From Metopolophium dirhodum (lineage: Eukaryota > Arthropoda > Insecta > Hemiptera > Aphididae), in contig NC_083563.1 of NCBI RefSeq assembly GCF_019925205.1, forward strand, positions 8,680,001-8,744,000: a stretch of DNA of 64,000 bases, in the 5' to 3' direction. Position 1 is the stretch's first letter. Every line of letters begins with the position of its first letter. The notes beneath the pieces are model-generated. The model did not search any database. It was not told the DNA's origin and saw nothing but the letters and a program-made list of their open reading frames with translations. Positions 23,711 to 37,328 of the stretch are shown here, piece by piece. The translations under genes and the position numbers were made by a program.

Positions 23711-26245
23711 GTTATGTTTACAATATCGAATACCTTTATAGTTAGTAGGAAAAGATCATCGCAAAGCTCACGACCAGTGATTGTAGTCGTCTATCATTAC
23801 CATACCTTCAACTAACATTAGGTGTACCAAACTAGCCTTCTTATGACTAATTACATTAGGACACTTTGAATAAAAGATCCTGAGTTGAAGGTTGCCGAAC
23901 TTATAAGTGATTGATTAAGTTGATCCTTTGATTGTTGACACCTTAGTTCCCCTCGAAGACCGCTGGTAAGACTATTATGTTTTATCCATTATGTTATATC
24001 TATATTATCTATGATGGAGCCATACCCAGCTCACTCGTGTAAACAATTTGAAGCACATAAAAGCGATTAACGAGTCTCTATTAATGATAATATAAAATCC
24101 CAGACCTATCCCCCATACTCTGATATTAAGAGCCCAGCCCACCTTCATAATATTCTCTATGCAAAAAGTAAATTTAAGACAAATTTGTAAATCAATGCAC
24201 AGTCTCTCTATTGTACTAATATTTGTTATTTTATTAATTTTCAGTATTTTGTATAATTAGATTGGGAAAACATAAGACAATATCATTTACAAGACTGTGA
24301 CTAACACAATCATACTTTGATAAAATTATATGATATAAGTACCTTCTATATTTGAATTATTCGTTTTTTTCCCGGTACTTTATTGGTGGACGGCACTTTA
24401 ACAACGGTCCCTCGATCTACTAAGGCAACCTTGAGGCATTTCCTTTTAGGAAATTAATTAAATTCTCAAACATAACTCTTAATTCAAGAGTTTGTAAATT
24501 GTAACTAATATAATATATGTTATGATATTTATGGACGACACTTGCACCATGGCCCCTCGATATAGTAATGTGGCGACCCGGCACATCTCTTTTAGATAAA
24601 TGATTAAATACTTAATCAAGTCTTCCAATTTACTAAACATTTATGTTTTGTAGATAATTTGAAGAAAAATTTAAAATTGAAGAGAGACTGTGTGAATTAA
24701 CAACATTTGTGGTATGAAATGTTTATTTGAACACCTGTTATAATGTATTATAATGAATTTAAGTTAATTTTTTAAAATGTACTAGGTAAGTAAACATTTG
24801 AACGTTTATTACAATATATGTATATTATACATAGATTTCAAGTATGATTTTTTTTAGTTTTTTTTTTGATAGTTACCTACCTACTACAATACAAGACACT
24901 TTATTTTTATATTTTGAAGCAACATTATATATTTTGGATTATTTAGATCTATATAAACTAAATTTCAGACCCATAGTTTAGTATTTAAAGTTTGTATGAT
25001 CAAAGTCGTGGAACCAAATTTTATCAGACTCTACTAGAATGTTGTAGTTAAATTAAACTATAATATCGGTATGTGGAATAACAGTACCTAACCTTCTATT
25101 ATAATTTGTTATGAATATAATATTTTAAGTAATAACTCAAATTTAGCACTTTTACGGTACTTAATACATTTTCCTAATATTTTAACAGAAATTATGGAGC
25201 TAAAAATATAGAAATACCTATATTATGTCACGGTCCATAGTTGATAGTTTTGTTTCATTTATAATAATAATGCTTTTTAATATAGTTTTTCATAAATTAA
25301 TATTTATTACAGTTGGCTTTTATGATTTGTTTGAACTATTAGTACGTATTTTTTTGGGGGGATCCCTATTATTACAACACCGTTACCAATATGCGTTTTT
25401 TTCTGGTTAGTTAATATAATTGCATGTTTTCATGATTTCTTCGTATTTATGCTTATTTTCTTAAAATGTTTTTATATTTTCGGTTCATCCGTTACCTACA
25501 TACCAAGTGTGTAAATAAAGAATTTTTTTTGTAAACCAATTTGAATTATTATTTATTAATTTAAAAAAATTTTAATAAAAACGTTTTCATTCAGTATTTT
25601 TTTGAATATTTTAATATTTTTGAATATTTCAGTGCATATATTTGCCTGTTTTTAGTGCATACATGCAGGCAAATATTTAACACTTAAGAGGATGTCAGAT
25701 TTTTAGCGCACCATTTATTTCTCTCTCCGACCCACGCACAATCATTTTAGTGTTTTCTTAATCGTACATTTGGTATGCTACGCGTGGGTCAAAGATGGAA
25801 AACAAATAGTGCGCTGACATCCCAACCAGCAACAAGTTTACACGAGTGAGCTGGGTATGGCTCCATCATAGATAATAAAGATATGGATAGGACATAATGG
25901 TCTTATCAGCGGTCTTCGTCCTTCGAGGGGAACAATTGAGGCCAAATAAAGTATACTCATATCGAGTATCGACTATCAATATAAAGGAGCCTCAATTGCC
26001 TTCCCCTCCGGGAACGCGGCCTCAAATGTATTTAACATAGGCGTGGACTATCCATGGTGTCAACAATCAGAGGATCAACTTGATAATCAAACACTTAAGT
26101 TCGGCTACCTGCAACTCAGGATCTTTTTATTCAAATAGTGTCCTAATGAGTCATAAGGTTAGTTAGGTAAACCTATGGTTAGTTGAAGCTAGTGGCCTTT
26201 GCAATTCAAGATTTTTTCCTACGTATTCGGCATTGTTAACATAAC
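23711..26245. mobile_element. Element bounded by 330-410-bp inverted repeats, no transposase
   Basis: The left arm (about 23,711-24,044) and right arm (about 25,836-26,245) are inverted copies. Shared pieces include GAGCCATACCCAGCTCACTC, TTGATTGTTGACACC-like and AAAGATCCTGAGTTG segments. The right arm has an additional ~120 bp (about 25,940-26,060). Between the arms lie two imperfect direct copies of a segment containing CGGTCCCTCGAT / GGCCCCTCGATA (24,400 and 24,555) and a small MITE. No protein was recognised. The 61-codon frame at 25,225 is a short hydrophobic stretch without support. Confidence 0.6.
25690..25822. mobile_element. 133-bp MITE with GGATGTCAG ends
   Basis: The ends are GGATGTCAG and CTGACATCC. 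Next to them GCGCACCATTTATTT pairs with AAATAGTGCGC, and further in GACCCACGC pairs with GCGTGGGTC, so almost the whole element folds back. It is nested in the larger inverted-repeat structure at 23,711-26,245. Confidence 0.8.
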
Positions 26246-26700
26246 TATTCTACCTTTACACTTTTCCTTCCCCCGTCTCTCATAGCTATATACAGGTTCA
26301 GCCACTCTCATTCCACACCTCCATATGATCGGTATTCTGTCTATCCATCTCTTCTTCAGTCTTCTCGCCCCTCATTTCCCACCTAAATTAACTAACTTCT
26401 ATAGCCACTCTCACTATCTCTTATCATACAGTGACCGAACCACCTAAACCAAATATGTACACTAACCTACACTACCCTTAATTAATTAATTTCTTATTCT
26501 ATCCTCTTTTGTACCTTAACACCTAACTTATTATTCTCATATCTGCTACCCTCACTCCACGTACCTACCCTAACCTTACATTTCTTTTTCATCTTTCCCT
26601 TTCATACACCAAACATTCTGAAATCCTGTTGACCCATTTCCTTATCTTCGCCATATTACACACTACCTAATTCCTATTCACCCAGTCTCTAGTTACCTAC
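26230..26700. other. Strand-asymmetric C/T- and A-rich, G-poor segment
   Basis: For about 470 bp the plus strand is nearly devoid of G while C is abundant (for example CTATAGCCACTCTCACTATC). No reading frame stands out on either strand. It may be an untranslated part of an unrecognised transcript or element. Confidence 0.5.
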
Positions 26701-29700
26701 AAGTCATCGTACTTGATTATCGGTGAAAATATTTAAATATCATTGAACGAATTCCCTACTCGAAAGAATTACTTAAAAAAATATCATACCTCCCAATTTT
26801 CTAATTTTTAACACGACTTTATTGATAGCCGGAATAGTGTTATACCAGTATAATTACAATACAAATATTGAAAAATTTCGGGCAATACATCCTTTGATCA
26901 ACTAAGAATAATAAAAAAAAAACCTACTGAGAAATAAGAAAATACATACCCCGTGACGGAATCAAAATCTACTACGAAACTTAGTCTTCGAAGCACTGAA
27001 ACGTTAACACATTTCAATCTGCTTATGATATAATATTATTCTCAGTTTGAAAATGTTCACTGACGAATAACATTTGTAAAATAACACGCATCTTATGCAG
27101 TAAAATGTTCTACAATATTCTAATGACCTATGCGTTACAGTCTACAGATATTATATAAACCTAGAAATGTGAAAATTTGAAGAAAATTTCCTAAAGGTAT
27201 ATCCCGTAAAACCCCCAAAATAAAACGTACGTTTGAGGTGTTCTCTTAAAACCCAAATGTTTAATACCCGTATCCCGTATGCGTAGAAAATGTATGTTTC
27301 ACATTTAACGAAAACTAAAACTATCGTGACGGAACGGAATTACGAAGAACGTATAAGACAAAAATAATCGTCACCAAGTGGTAGGTATAATCTGCTATGT
27401 ACTTACAAATCATATTTAAATAACATTAATCATTATGTTCCTATTTTCTTATTTTATTAGGTAGGTATAAAAACCTACCTTATTCCTACTTATAAAAGCA
27501 TTGCCTAATCATTGATTTCTAATTTTAAAAATTATTCTACTATAACAATAAATTAACAGTTGTAGGCAAAGTATTATAATTTAAGGTATTTTTCATAATA
27601 TCCTTATTTTTGTACACCTATAACAACTGGATTTTAAAAACTACTCTACGCCTAGCGAGTATATAAGTTTGTCTGACAATAAATATTTACATTAAGTCTA
27701 CCGCGTCAACAGAGTAGAAGGACAAAACTTACGTAATTATTTATTCTTCCGGCGAAACGCGTTCCCTTCGAATGTATAATATTGTCTAGTGTCAGAGCTG
27801 TGCATCTCCGCCAAGGAAAATGCAGCGCGCGTCTTCATATCTCCGATCCAAAAGTTCAGTCTGGAAGTATTGAGATTAATGACATTTATAAAAATAGGCA
27901 CCTAGCTCATAACCAGAATGGAACGAAATATGTGAGTACGTATTGGAATCGCTGTTCGTCTCAGACGATTGTCATTTGCCATAGATTATTTATAATTATA
28001 ACCTCACCTTCCTAATCATAGAAAATATATATATGGTCCTAACCGATGGATGATGGATATTTTTACATTATCTTCAAAAAAACATTTATTTGTTTCTACT
28101 AGACGCAAATGCGGTAAATTGAATTCAAATTTATAATATAGATAACGGTTTTTTTTTACTTGGTAACCATTCATTTATTACTTGGTTTATTAACAAATTC
28201 TAATTGATCTAAAATAGTAATTGAATAAAAATAGTTTTATTGATCCCAATATTTAAAAATAATGTTTCGAATAAAATAATAAAAAAAAATTTAAGAAATA
28301 CCTATTAATTAATATGTATTACCTAAATAACAAAATAACTAAATAAATTCGTAGCTTAATAAAATGTCCAGAAAAATTAAAAGTCCAATTTAAACGAATA
28401 TAAAATATAATTTAGATAGGTGTATAGGTAGTGTATTCGTTATATTTTGAGTTTCATTATAGGACATCAGTCAATCAGATGCTATTTAATATTTTAAAAT
28501 AAAAAACTTCGACAGTAATTCCATATTGGCAAGTGTTGTTTTCTATAACTGAAGACCGAAGTTATAGTATCGAGCATAATGGGTACGTAAAAAAATAGAG
28601 ATATAATTTAAAAAAATTACCTTTATTTAATTGTATTTAATTTTTTTTTAATAAGTTTTTATAATATTGACTCCAACCCATATAAATGTTCTTATTTCAT
28701 TTTTTCAATTCGTTGATAATATATGAAACGAATTCTTTGCTTGGAAAGCAATGTTTAGAAAATTCAGAAAATGCAGTTTATATTTAAATCCGTGGCCTAA
28801 TTATAAATAATAATTTCTGATGCATTGATGCTGAAGAGTGAGAGAGGTGCACAATCAGCCGAACCGAAATTAACATCTTAAACACTTAATATAAACAATT
28901 TTTCACACACGCGTCATGGTATGAAAATAAAAAATATTTATAATTCATATTTATACCGATTTTCTACCGATTTATACCGATCTTCTATATTAATAATAAT
29001 TATAAATATATAGCAATAACAAATCATTTTTGAGTAGCGGCCAACCGGGAAAGTTCCCAGTATCCCGCCGGCCCAGTCCGCTCCTGGTTCATATTGTAAC
29101 CGAAAAATCTAAATAATCTATTATAAACACAGTTACTTTTTACAGATATTATAAGTTAAAATTTGGACGAAATTACATATTAAAACCAAAAATAACGATT
29201 TTAGTTATTTTGTTGTAATTTAAAAATAGTAAGTATTCGCGGATTTATGAAACTTTTAGAGTATATTATTATAATTTATAGACACGATGACACTTTCAAA
29301 TGTTATTATTTGGGCAAAAATGACTTTAACCTACTATTGTAGGTGCTAATGTCTAATATTAAAATAAATTACTTTAATCTCAATATTATTTATTAGTTAA
29401 CGATGTCTTTGCTCAAAATCGTTTTTCGTTTGTTCGTTTTGTATTTTAATAATTTATACATAGATATATTATTATTACTAATAATCATAGTAGGTGTGTT
29501 TGTTTTATTTCACTAATTAATTTAATACTATACCAATAAATTATATATTAATTAATAATTTTTAAAACATTGTGTTCGAAAAAATAAAAATAAATGTGAT
29601 TTTAATTAGTCTTGTAATGTACCTACCTATATGTAAAAAATAAATAAATATAATAATAACTATTGAACTTTTAGGGACATAATAGGTAACACATTCGTGT

Positions 29701-32019
29701 ATGTAGTATTACACTATTTATATAGGTATATTTATATACCTATACGAGTATATGAGTAGGTATGTTATTCATAAGTGCGCACACGTCAGGTTAAGCAGTT
29801 GACCATTCCGTGAATATTATTTTTATGTGTGCATGGTTATACGGCCCTAATCCCTATGATATAGAATATAGATATTAGGTGAACAATAGAAGTTAAGTAT
29901 GTGACACTAAATTAATAGTTACCTATATAACTTATAATAACGTTTATTTGGAAAAAAAAATTACCAGTTATTAATTAAAATTGTATCTTATGACTATTAT
30001 CAGTTATAAGCTATAACATATGTTTCTATAAATTAAACCAGAACATATATATATTAAGTACCTTATATAGGTAAGCTCCTATTAATTATAATTATTCTAC
30101 GAACAGGGACTGGAAAAACAACGATGACGTTTATATCTCGCGTATTTTATACATTTCTGGTTCGGAACTAAAATATGCGCATACAACACTTGGATAGCAC
30201 ATTTTTCGTGACATTAAATATTTATTTTAAGTCTTAAAAGTAAATTTAAGCCCCAAAAGAATATAAAAACAAACTTACTTTAATTATCGACTCTTTCATC
30301 GGAATCCGTGACGTGTGTGAACTGCGACGCCCATGAGGAAACGCTCCAGATTACAGCCAGAACTTAGAATATCTTCTTTGCTTATTGAAATTTTAGAATT
30401 TTTAGTCAAATGTGTTTTCTGCAATGACTCTGAGATTTGCCATAGATAAATAAATAAATGATAGATATTATACTAGGTACATCAATATGATGAATCCACG
30501 GATATAATATAATGCAACTTTTTGTATCAAAGAGTTCCGTGTTAAGGAACAATTTGTTCATTGAAATTTGATATAACAATAAACCAAAATAGTTTATAAT
30601 TTTGATTATAATAATATGATATGGGTATTATTTAAATTATTATTTTCGTTTATCAATTTAATTACTGATTAAGGTGGTGAATAAATATCAGAAGCACAAT
30701 AATATTTTTTTAAGAGCATATTGTATTTTATGAATTATTAAATAAAAATGTGATTACTGGATTTTAGAGGTACAGTAAATTCATCAAATACTATAATACC
30801 AACTAGATTTCTAAAACTCCGAGTCCATAATTCTAGATTCTGAGCGGATCGATGACTGTATTAATTTTACAATGATGTGTTCTTTATTTTTTAATATTTT
30901 TAATTATTTTTTCTTGGTGGTATGTGTAAACGATAAGTATTCGTAATAAAGATTCAATTTTCATATATAATATTATTTTATAGGCACTCAGTATATGTAA
31001 TCAAATGTTTATTTTTAGTTTAGTTTAGTTGTAGGTATTTAGTAAATAATAATAGGTATACGAAATTGTTTTTTCGAATAGCAATTTATTGTTTGTATTA
31101 GTACCTACACCATAATAGGGAACTAAAATTTTGTAAATGATGTACAAATGTATTTTTGGTGTTTTAAGGCTGCTGTAAGATCAATTTATGAGAATCCTTG
31201 CATTAAATTGTTAGGATTATTTGATATGAATAATTATTTTATTACATATAGGTAAGTCGATCAGAAACTATATTTACACTGAATGTTAATAGTAAAAAGC
31301 TATTAAAATATCTATTATTTGTATTTATTTGTTAATAATAATTAAGACTTAAATATTAGCAGTATTCTTGTTCCTTTCACAAAATGTTTTTTAATTATTT
31401 TTAATTTAATTTACATTTATACGTTTGGCATTTATCCCAAAGTTATCTCTGAATAATAATTCAATGATTCAATTTAATAGTTACATTCCAGCTTCTACTA
31501 CAACATTGTTTTATGTTTTTAATTTTTTTAATTCAGTTTGCACCTTGTGTCGGTGATTTTACACGTAATATAATAAAATTGATACTAGTGATGAGTAGGT
31601 ACCTGATTGTTTAATCAAATTATTTACACGATTTCAATAAAAAAATATCTATGAAGTATAAACATCCGCGTTTCTATTAACTATAAACTCATAATTGTAT
31701 GAGCTATACATGTTACATATATTTTTCGAAAAAATTATTTAAAAAAACAAGAATAATTCCTATTTTACGCCTAATTTAAGTCTAAAAAGTAAATGTAAAA
31801 TAGTAGGTAATAATATAGATATTATAAAATATATTGTTTATTATGATAAATCCATAGAACTTATATATTATAGTATTATCTAGTACTATCAGTATTATCA
31901 GTACCTATACGGTATATTGATAAATCGTATGTTCTTTTACAGAAATCTTTGTCATCTGCAATGCACCTATTCTGGTTTTCTATTTCAATTATAGTTCGCA
32001 TGCCAAATTTAACTATATA
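26701..32019. other. Gene-free AT-rich stretch
   Basis: No coding region could be supported. The 77-codon frame at 27,782-28,015 has no splice context or family match. Recognisable pieces are a hAT-type end at about 29,078-29,092 and fragments of the GATTCTGAGCG family near 29,405 and 30,835. A slightly GC-richer patch at 30,300-30,360 shows nothing further. Confidence 0.45.
29040..29092. mobile_element. One end of a hAT-like element
   Basis: GGCCCAGTCCGCTCCTG ending at 29,092 is the same terminal sequence as the complete hAT MITE at 32,028-32,366 (CAGGAGCGGACTGG, reversed). The opposite end was not found upstream, so this is a truncated copy. Confidence 0.5.
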
Positions 32020-32027
32020 AACTGGTC

Positions 32028-32366
32028 CAGGAGCGGACTGGCTGGGATGCTACAGCATCCTTTGCCCTAAAATATATTTGCCTAATATTATTTATTATAT
32101 ATTTAAAGACTCTAGACACCTAATGAACAACAGATTGTTACCAACTTACGATTACTAGTAATCTATAATATTGTACAACTTTGATTGAAAGTTTTTTGTA
32201 ACTTGGTACTTATTTACGTGTTTAACGTATATTCAATATTTTTTCAAAACAAAATAAAATATATTAATATTGTAATCTACATGTATTAAATTCGCCCCAA
32301 CAATTTATGTTATTTGCCCTTTAAATTGTGTAGCATCCCGTGCCCTATTTTACCAGTCCGCGCCTG
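32028..32366. mobile_element. hAT MITE with perfect 8-bp target duplication
   Basis: It begins CAGGAGCGGACTGGCTGG and ends CCAGTCCGCGCCTG. AACTGGTC lies immediately outside both ends (32,020-32,027 and 32,367-32,374). An 8-bp duplication with CAG...CTG ends is diagnostic of the hAT superfamily. The 339-bp interior also pairs near the ends (GGGATGCTACAGCATCC against TAGCATCCC) and codes for nothing. Confidence 0.92.
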
Positions 32367-32374
32367 AACTGGTC

Positions 32375-34689
32375 CGTAAGTTTATAGACATTCTAATACA
32401 TTCTCCCGGCAGTGTCAATAGACACAGTGTTTTAGAAGTTATATTTTTTTGGTACCTAATTAATTTACAATATGAATTATTATAAGTTACCTATGTAGGT
32501 ACTTGTCCAAAACTCGACTACCTACAAATCATTGGTTTTTATGGGATAGCATTACGAAGTTTACGATTTTCGGTGTTTTACACACCCGTACAGCGCTTAA
32601 AGTTTACCGAGCTTAAGTATTACAAATTAATTTTTTTTTTAATCTAGGTAAATCAACGTTTTAAAATTGATGATGCAAAAATAATTCTGACACCCACCCA
32701 TGGTGGATTTACATAACAAGTCGAGGGATGTTTTTGATTTTAATTGTTCGAGCAAGCGCAGTGTGCGAGTGACTACACCGGATATATTATATGAAAATAC
32801 CAAAAAGTTCAATTAGCTATAATATAACTTAAAAATAAGACTGACCGCCAAATTCAGACTTCTCTGTCGTTTTCAGTTAAAAACTAATGATTTTCGGCAA
32901 TTAATTTTTGAAATATCGTTCATAATTCGTTGTAACTTGTAATTTATATACCTATTTTAAAAATATTATTCGTGGGTAATTGAAACGTCTAAAATGTATT
33001 ATTATATACAAATATGATAATAAACAAATAATAATAACTCAACTTAACCGGCTACGGTATTAATAATATTTAATAATATTAGATATAGTAGGTAAATTAT
33101 TATTAATAATTATAAAATAATATTGGTCTCAATTTTATGTCACGAAAAATTACTATAAATAATGAATTATGTTTGCCAACAATTTTGTTTGTTTTTTTTT
33201 TCCTTTGAGTATTTTAGATTACCGATTTAACTATTTAAGTATATAAAAAGGTAGTTATAAGAAAAAATTATTTAGCTCTTGTAAATTAGGTATTTCAGTT
33301 AAAAGTATTAATGCCTATTATACTAAGCTTTAGAGGACCATAGTTAATAATCTAGCGTACCAAAATTGATTATTTGACGGTCAAAATGTTACAAATAGCA
33401 CCACAATCTTAGTGCTCGATAAAGTTTAGTACCTACCTATTTAGAAGTTGTGTAACTATTTCTAGGAAATAGCGTCGCTTCCCGGTAAACTTTTTTTTTG
33501 TAAAAGTTGAACAATCTTTGAGAAATCGTCTATTGAAATATCTAAAGAAAAACTCTTATGAATTTCTAACTGAAAAATAATATACAAAATTTGAAAAATT
33601 TCTCAATACTATAAATAGTTCAAAAAGAGCTATAATATATTATTATATATTATTATTATACCTTTAATCTTTAATCGTGTTCGGTATACATCTTCGTGGT
33701 ACGGTGTTTTCAGAATTTACCAAGGTATAGTATTTACGGTAATTACCGAGGTAACGTAAAATATACCGGTAGAAATATTTGAAATACTGTCACACCTAGC
33801 CAGTGCGGCAGTGCCCACAACTGACCAGTAGACGATAGATTGGTACTGTGCCACATGGTGCCACTCATGACAAAACCGATTGGTAAATAGGTATCATCAC
33901 AGTTTTTGAATACGCAACCTCCGCTCTTTACTTCACCGATAGGTATCGTAGTTGTCCACTCCTTATTGGCTGACAACCATTATATACATGTATATAAAAT
34001 ATATATTATCTAACATTGAAAAAAATCAACCAACCAGTGGTGGAGGAGGTGAAGGAGATGCGCATATTGAAAAAAACTATTACAACTGTGATGATACCTA
34101 TGACCTATCCATTTTGTCAAGGTGAGCCACATGTTTACATAATATCTATTATCTATATAGGTTAGGTTAGTGTGTACTGAACTCCGCTGGGTACTCCGTG
34201 TCATTATTATTATGTTTTTTTTTTTTTTATGAATATTAAGGCTCTCTATTCTCTAGGTATTAGAATCATCGTGTCACGTCGATCCGTGGCTGGCTGGTAG
34301 TAAAGACTCCAGGTCATAGAATTATAGAAATTAATACGAATACGCTGGTCGAATTCAATAATATAATATTGAGATATTCGATCGCCGCTTTATGTACGCA
34401 GCTGCTGTGGTGTAAACAGTATAAAATATTACGCACTATATAATTAGGTACCCGAGTTTACTTCTGTACATCGTTTAATCGTTCAGCCGTCCAGGTAAAG
34501 TTCGTGCTTAAAAATATTTTCTTTCGCAAATCAAACTAAATTCTATACTATAAATCCCGAACATAGTCGGCGAATTCAATACCTACCCAACACGTTCTGA
34601 TTTTTACCAAAATAAGCCGCGGGCTATATAATTTACATATTATATAAATTAGATATACCTGCCGGTATATAATATTATTATAAAACGAA
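32375..34689. other. Gene-free stretch upstream of the dynein light chain
   Basis: No supported gene. Small minus-strand frames at 33,743-33,976 and 34,010-34,204 have no family match or splice partners. The last 400 bp before 34,690 are the likely promoter and 5' UTR of the plus-strand gene, but no TATA box or initiator could be singled out. Confidence 0.4.
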
Positions 34690-37122
34690 ATGGCTACTCA
34701 GATAGAAGAAACTCTGAAGAGAATTCAGACCAGTGACGGTGTCATCGGATTCGTAATAGTAAACAACGCTGGTATGCTATTTTCGGACTGCGTCCGTTGC
34801 GTAACCAGAAGACAATATAAGTAACTACACTTAATACTTCGTTTTTCAGGCATTCCGATTAAATCCAACATGGACGATGCAATGTCCGTCCGGTACGCTG
34901 GATTAGTCCAGCAGCTAACCTCGACATCACAGGTAGCGATCAAAAAAGACGACCCGACCGATAAACTGACGTACCTGCGGTTGCGTACCAAAAATAACGA
35001 AATCTTGGTTATACCAGGTAAATTGTTGGCACGGGTCAGATGACCTATACCACCGGGAAATTCTCAGGGATCTGGTCTGTTGGAATATCACCGGCCTGGA
35101 AAACTCGGCTAAAATACTTATATTATTGTTAAGCTGTTAAATACTCAGTACTTAGACACTCAGTACCCACTTATTAATTTTGTAAATTTATCGGTCTGCA
35201 TTTTTTTCCCAGGCTGTCCTTGCGGCCTGCAGGTATACAGGCGAGGATCCAAGGGACCTTAAGGTTCTTAGTAGTGAAAGCCGAAAAGCTCTACCGATTG
35301 AAAATATTAGCGATATATTCGATTGTTTTCCAATACTATCGAAGTATCGAATATTAAATAGCAATATTGACCGAATATAAAACTATCGATATTTTTATTC
35401 GAATAAAAACTATTGACATAATGTCATTTTCATTTTTCATTCAAGCAAAAACCTATTGAAGTATTCAAATAAAAACTATCGCTTTTAGATGTAATTTCGT
35501 CCAAATTTGAACTTCAGACGCTCGTGAAAAATTATTGTAGACGTACTCTCAACTTTTAGCTTTATTTTCACTGACGAGAACATATGAGTTATGAGGACCA
35601 TTTGTATTACATTTTTTAGGTTTTTGAACCGAGCAAAAGTTTTTATCGACAATATTAAAAAAAAGTCTAATAAAACTCAAAAATTTCTTATGCCTATAAA
35701 CAGCTCAAAAAGAATTGCAATATTTTGAAAATTATATGATGCAAAGATAACGCTAATATAAACGTTCTGTTAAAATTGCATGCATAAAAGGCTATTTTTT
35801 TTTAGTTACAATAAAAAACAAAATCTATTTTTCAAAAACTGTTTGCGTAAAAATGTATTAATTTGTTTGTTTGTTTTTCCTGACACGTTTGAAAACTATT
35901 GGAATTTTTTACTTTTTACCCCCCCCCCCCCCCCCCAAAAAATAAAATAAAACTAAATAGATTTACTTTCTTACCAGAAAAGATGCTGTTGAAGAAAATC
36001 GAAGCATTTTTACTGCCCCAAAAAGTGATACATAAAAAAAAATAATTAATAAATAAATAAAAAAAAACACACATACCATTGTATAATCAATATTATTCAT
36101 CGTGTTCAGCATCTAAAATGGAAGGAGGGATATGACACCCATTTATTATTCATTTATTATTAAAAATAACTAATAATTGTGACTTTTATTTGATTATTCT
36201 AAGTTATTTTTTCGATAGTTTTTACTATTCAGCCTATGAATAAAACTATTGAATAGTTCTTGGATTGGTTTTACTATTCAGTCCTAGAATAAAACTACCG
36301 AATAAATATTCGATAGTTTATATAGACTACCAAGTAACATTTGAGTACAAACTATTTGGTAATGCCCATTGCCCATCTCTAGTTTTTAGCAGAGGTGGTG
36401 ATTTGATCAAGGTATAATTTTTTTTGGAGGGGTTAAATAATCCTATACAATTATATCATATATATAATATTATTGTATATTATAATTATTCCTATTATTT
36501 TAATAATATAGGAAATCTTTGAAATATCGAATAATAATTTTAGGAGGGCCCCCTAGGTCTTTTTTAATCTCTGCCTATGGTCTTTACCTCCCTCCCCCTA
36601 TGTACTTAAATTATAGTTGTATTTTTCAGGAAAAATGTCCCTTCTCCCCCCATTCAGAATTCTAGATCCACACCTGTGGGTATACATGCTAAATACTGTT
36701 TATCTACTATCCAGATAACTTTTATCAGTTTAACCTTATTGTCTTATAATCTACTTTTACCAAATAAATGCAGTTACACATTCCACACCATAAGTATAAC
36801 AATTATTGTCAATTATATGATTTATTCATTTTAGAAAAATGCTTTTTAAAAAAATAATAATTCTTATGTATAACAATTAATTTATTAAAATAATTAAGTC
36901 ATAGAAAATGTATATAAAAATATTTTTAGTCTTTGTGTCAATTTAGTTTAAGTATATATAATCTTTGATATAATATTTTCTATAATTCATCTTAGATATT
37001 ACATGAGCATGGGATTATAAATAATATAATATAATTTTGTACATAACCATTTTTTTGTTACAGATAAACATTATACCATGGTGGTAATTCAAAAACCGAC
37101 TGGCTCTAGATCACCAATGTAA
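34690..37122 (+). CDS. robl: Dynein light chain, roadblock type
   Basis: Three exons: 34,690-34,771, 34,850-35,017 and 37,064-37,122, with GTATGC/CAG and GTAAAT/ACAG junctions, phase 1 at both introns, and 102 residues. The protein follows the Roadblock/LC7 fold: EETLKRIQTSDGVIGFVIVN, GIPIKSNMDDAMSVRYAGL, LTYLRLRTKNNEILVIPDK and YTMVVIQKPTG, closely matching animal DYNLRB1/2 (about 96 residues). It is a homodimeric light chain that binds the dynein intermediate chain and takes part in cytoplasmic dynein cargo transport. A poly(A) signal AATAAA is at 37,190. Intron 2 of about 2 kb contains a repeat copy. Its 3' end faces the XK-related gene with about 200 bp between the stops. Confidence 0.95.
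35450..36118. repeat. Copy of the GATTCTGAGCG family, with an 18-base C tract
   Basis: Within intron 2 of the dynein light chain gene. It shares AACAGCTCAAAAAGAATTGC, GCTAATATAAACGTTCTG and the terminal TCATCG...CAGCATCTAAAA block with the element at 1,005-2,665. At 35,919-35,936 there are 18 consecutive C bases where the copy near 2,281 has six. Confidence 0.7.
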
Positions 37123-37189
37123 AATTGGCTACAAAAATTTGCTATATTAATGTTTATAATATGTATATAATTAAACAATTTAATAATAT

Positions 37190-37195
37190 AATAAA
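37190..37195 (+). terminator. Poly(A) signal of the dynein light chain gene
   Basis: AATAAA 68 bases after the stop codon, the first such hexamer downstream of it. Confidence 0.5.
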
Positions 37196-37328
37196 ATAGT
37201 TTTCATTAATTTAATGTATAAAAATATATAAAAATTAATAGATCATTTGATTTCAATGATAATTTTACCTAAAATGTCTGGAATAAACGTGTTCATATTA
37301 TTAGAGTTATATGGTTCAACAATATCAT

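Noticed and set aside
27782..28015. 77-codon frame
   Set aside because: No acceptor/donor arrangement, no recognised motif, and length expected by chance.
33743..34204. Two minus-strand frames upstream of the dynein light chain
   Set aside because: No homology or splice partners; likely chance frames in a slightly GC-richer 5' flank.
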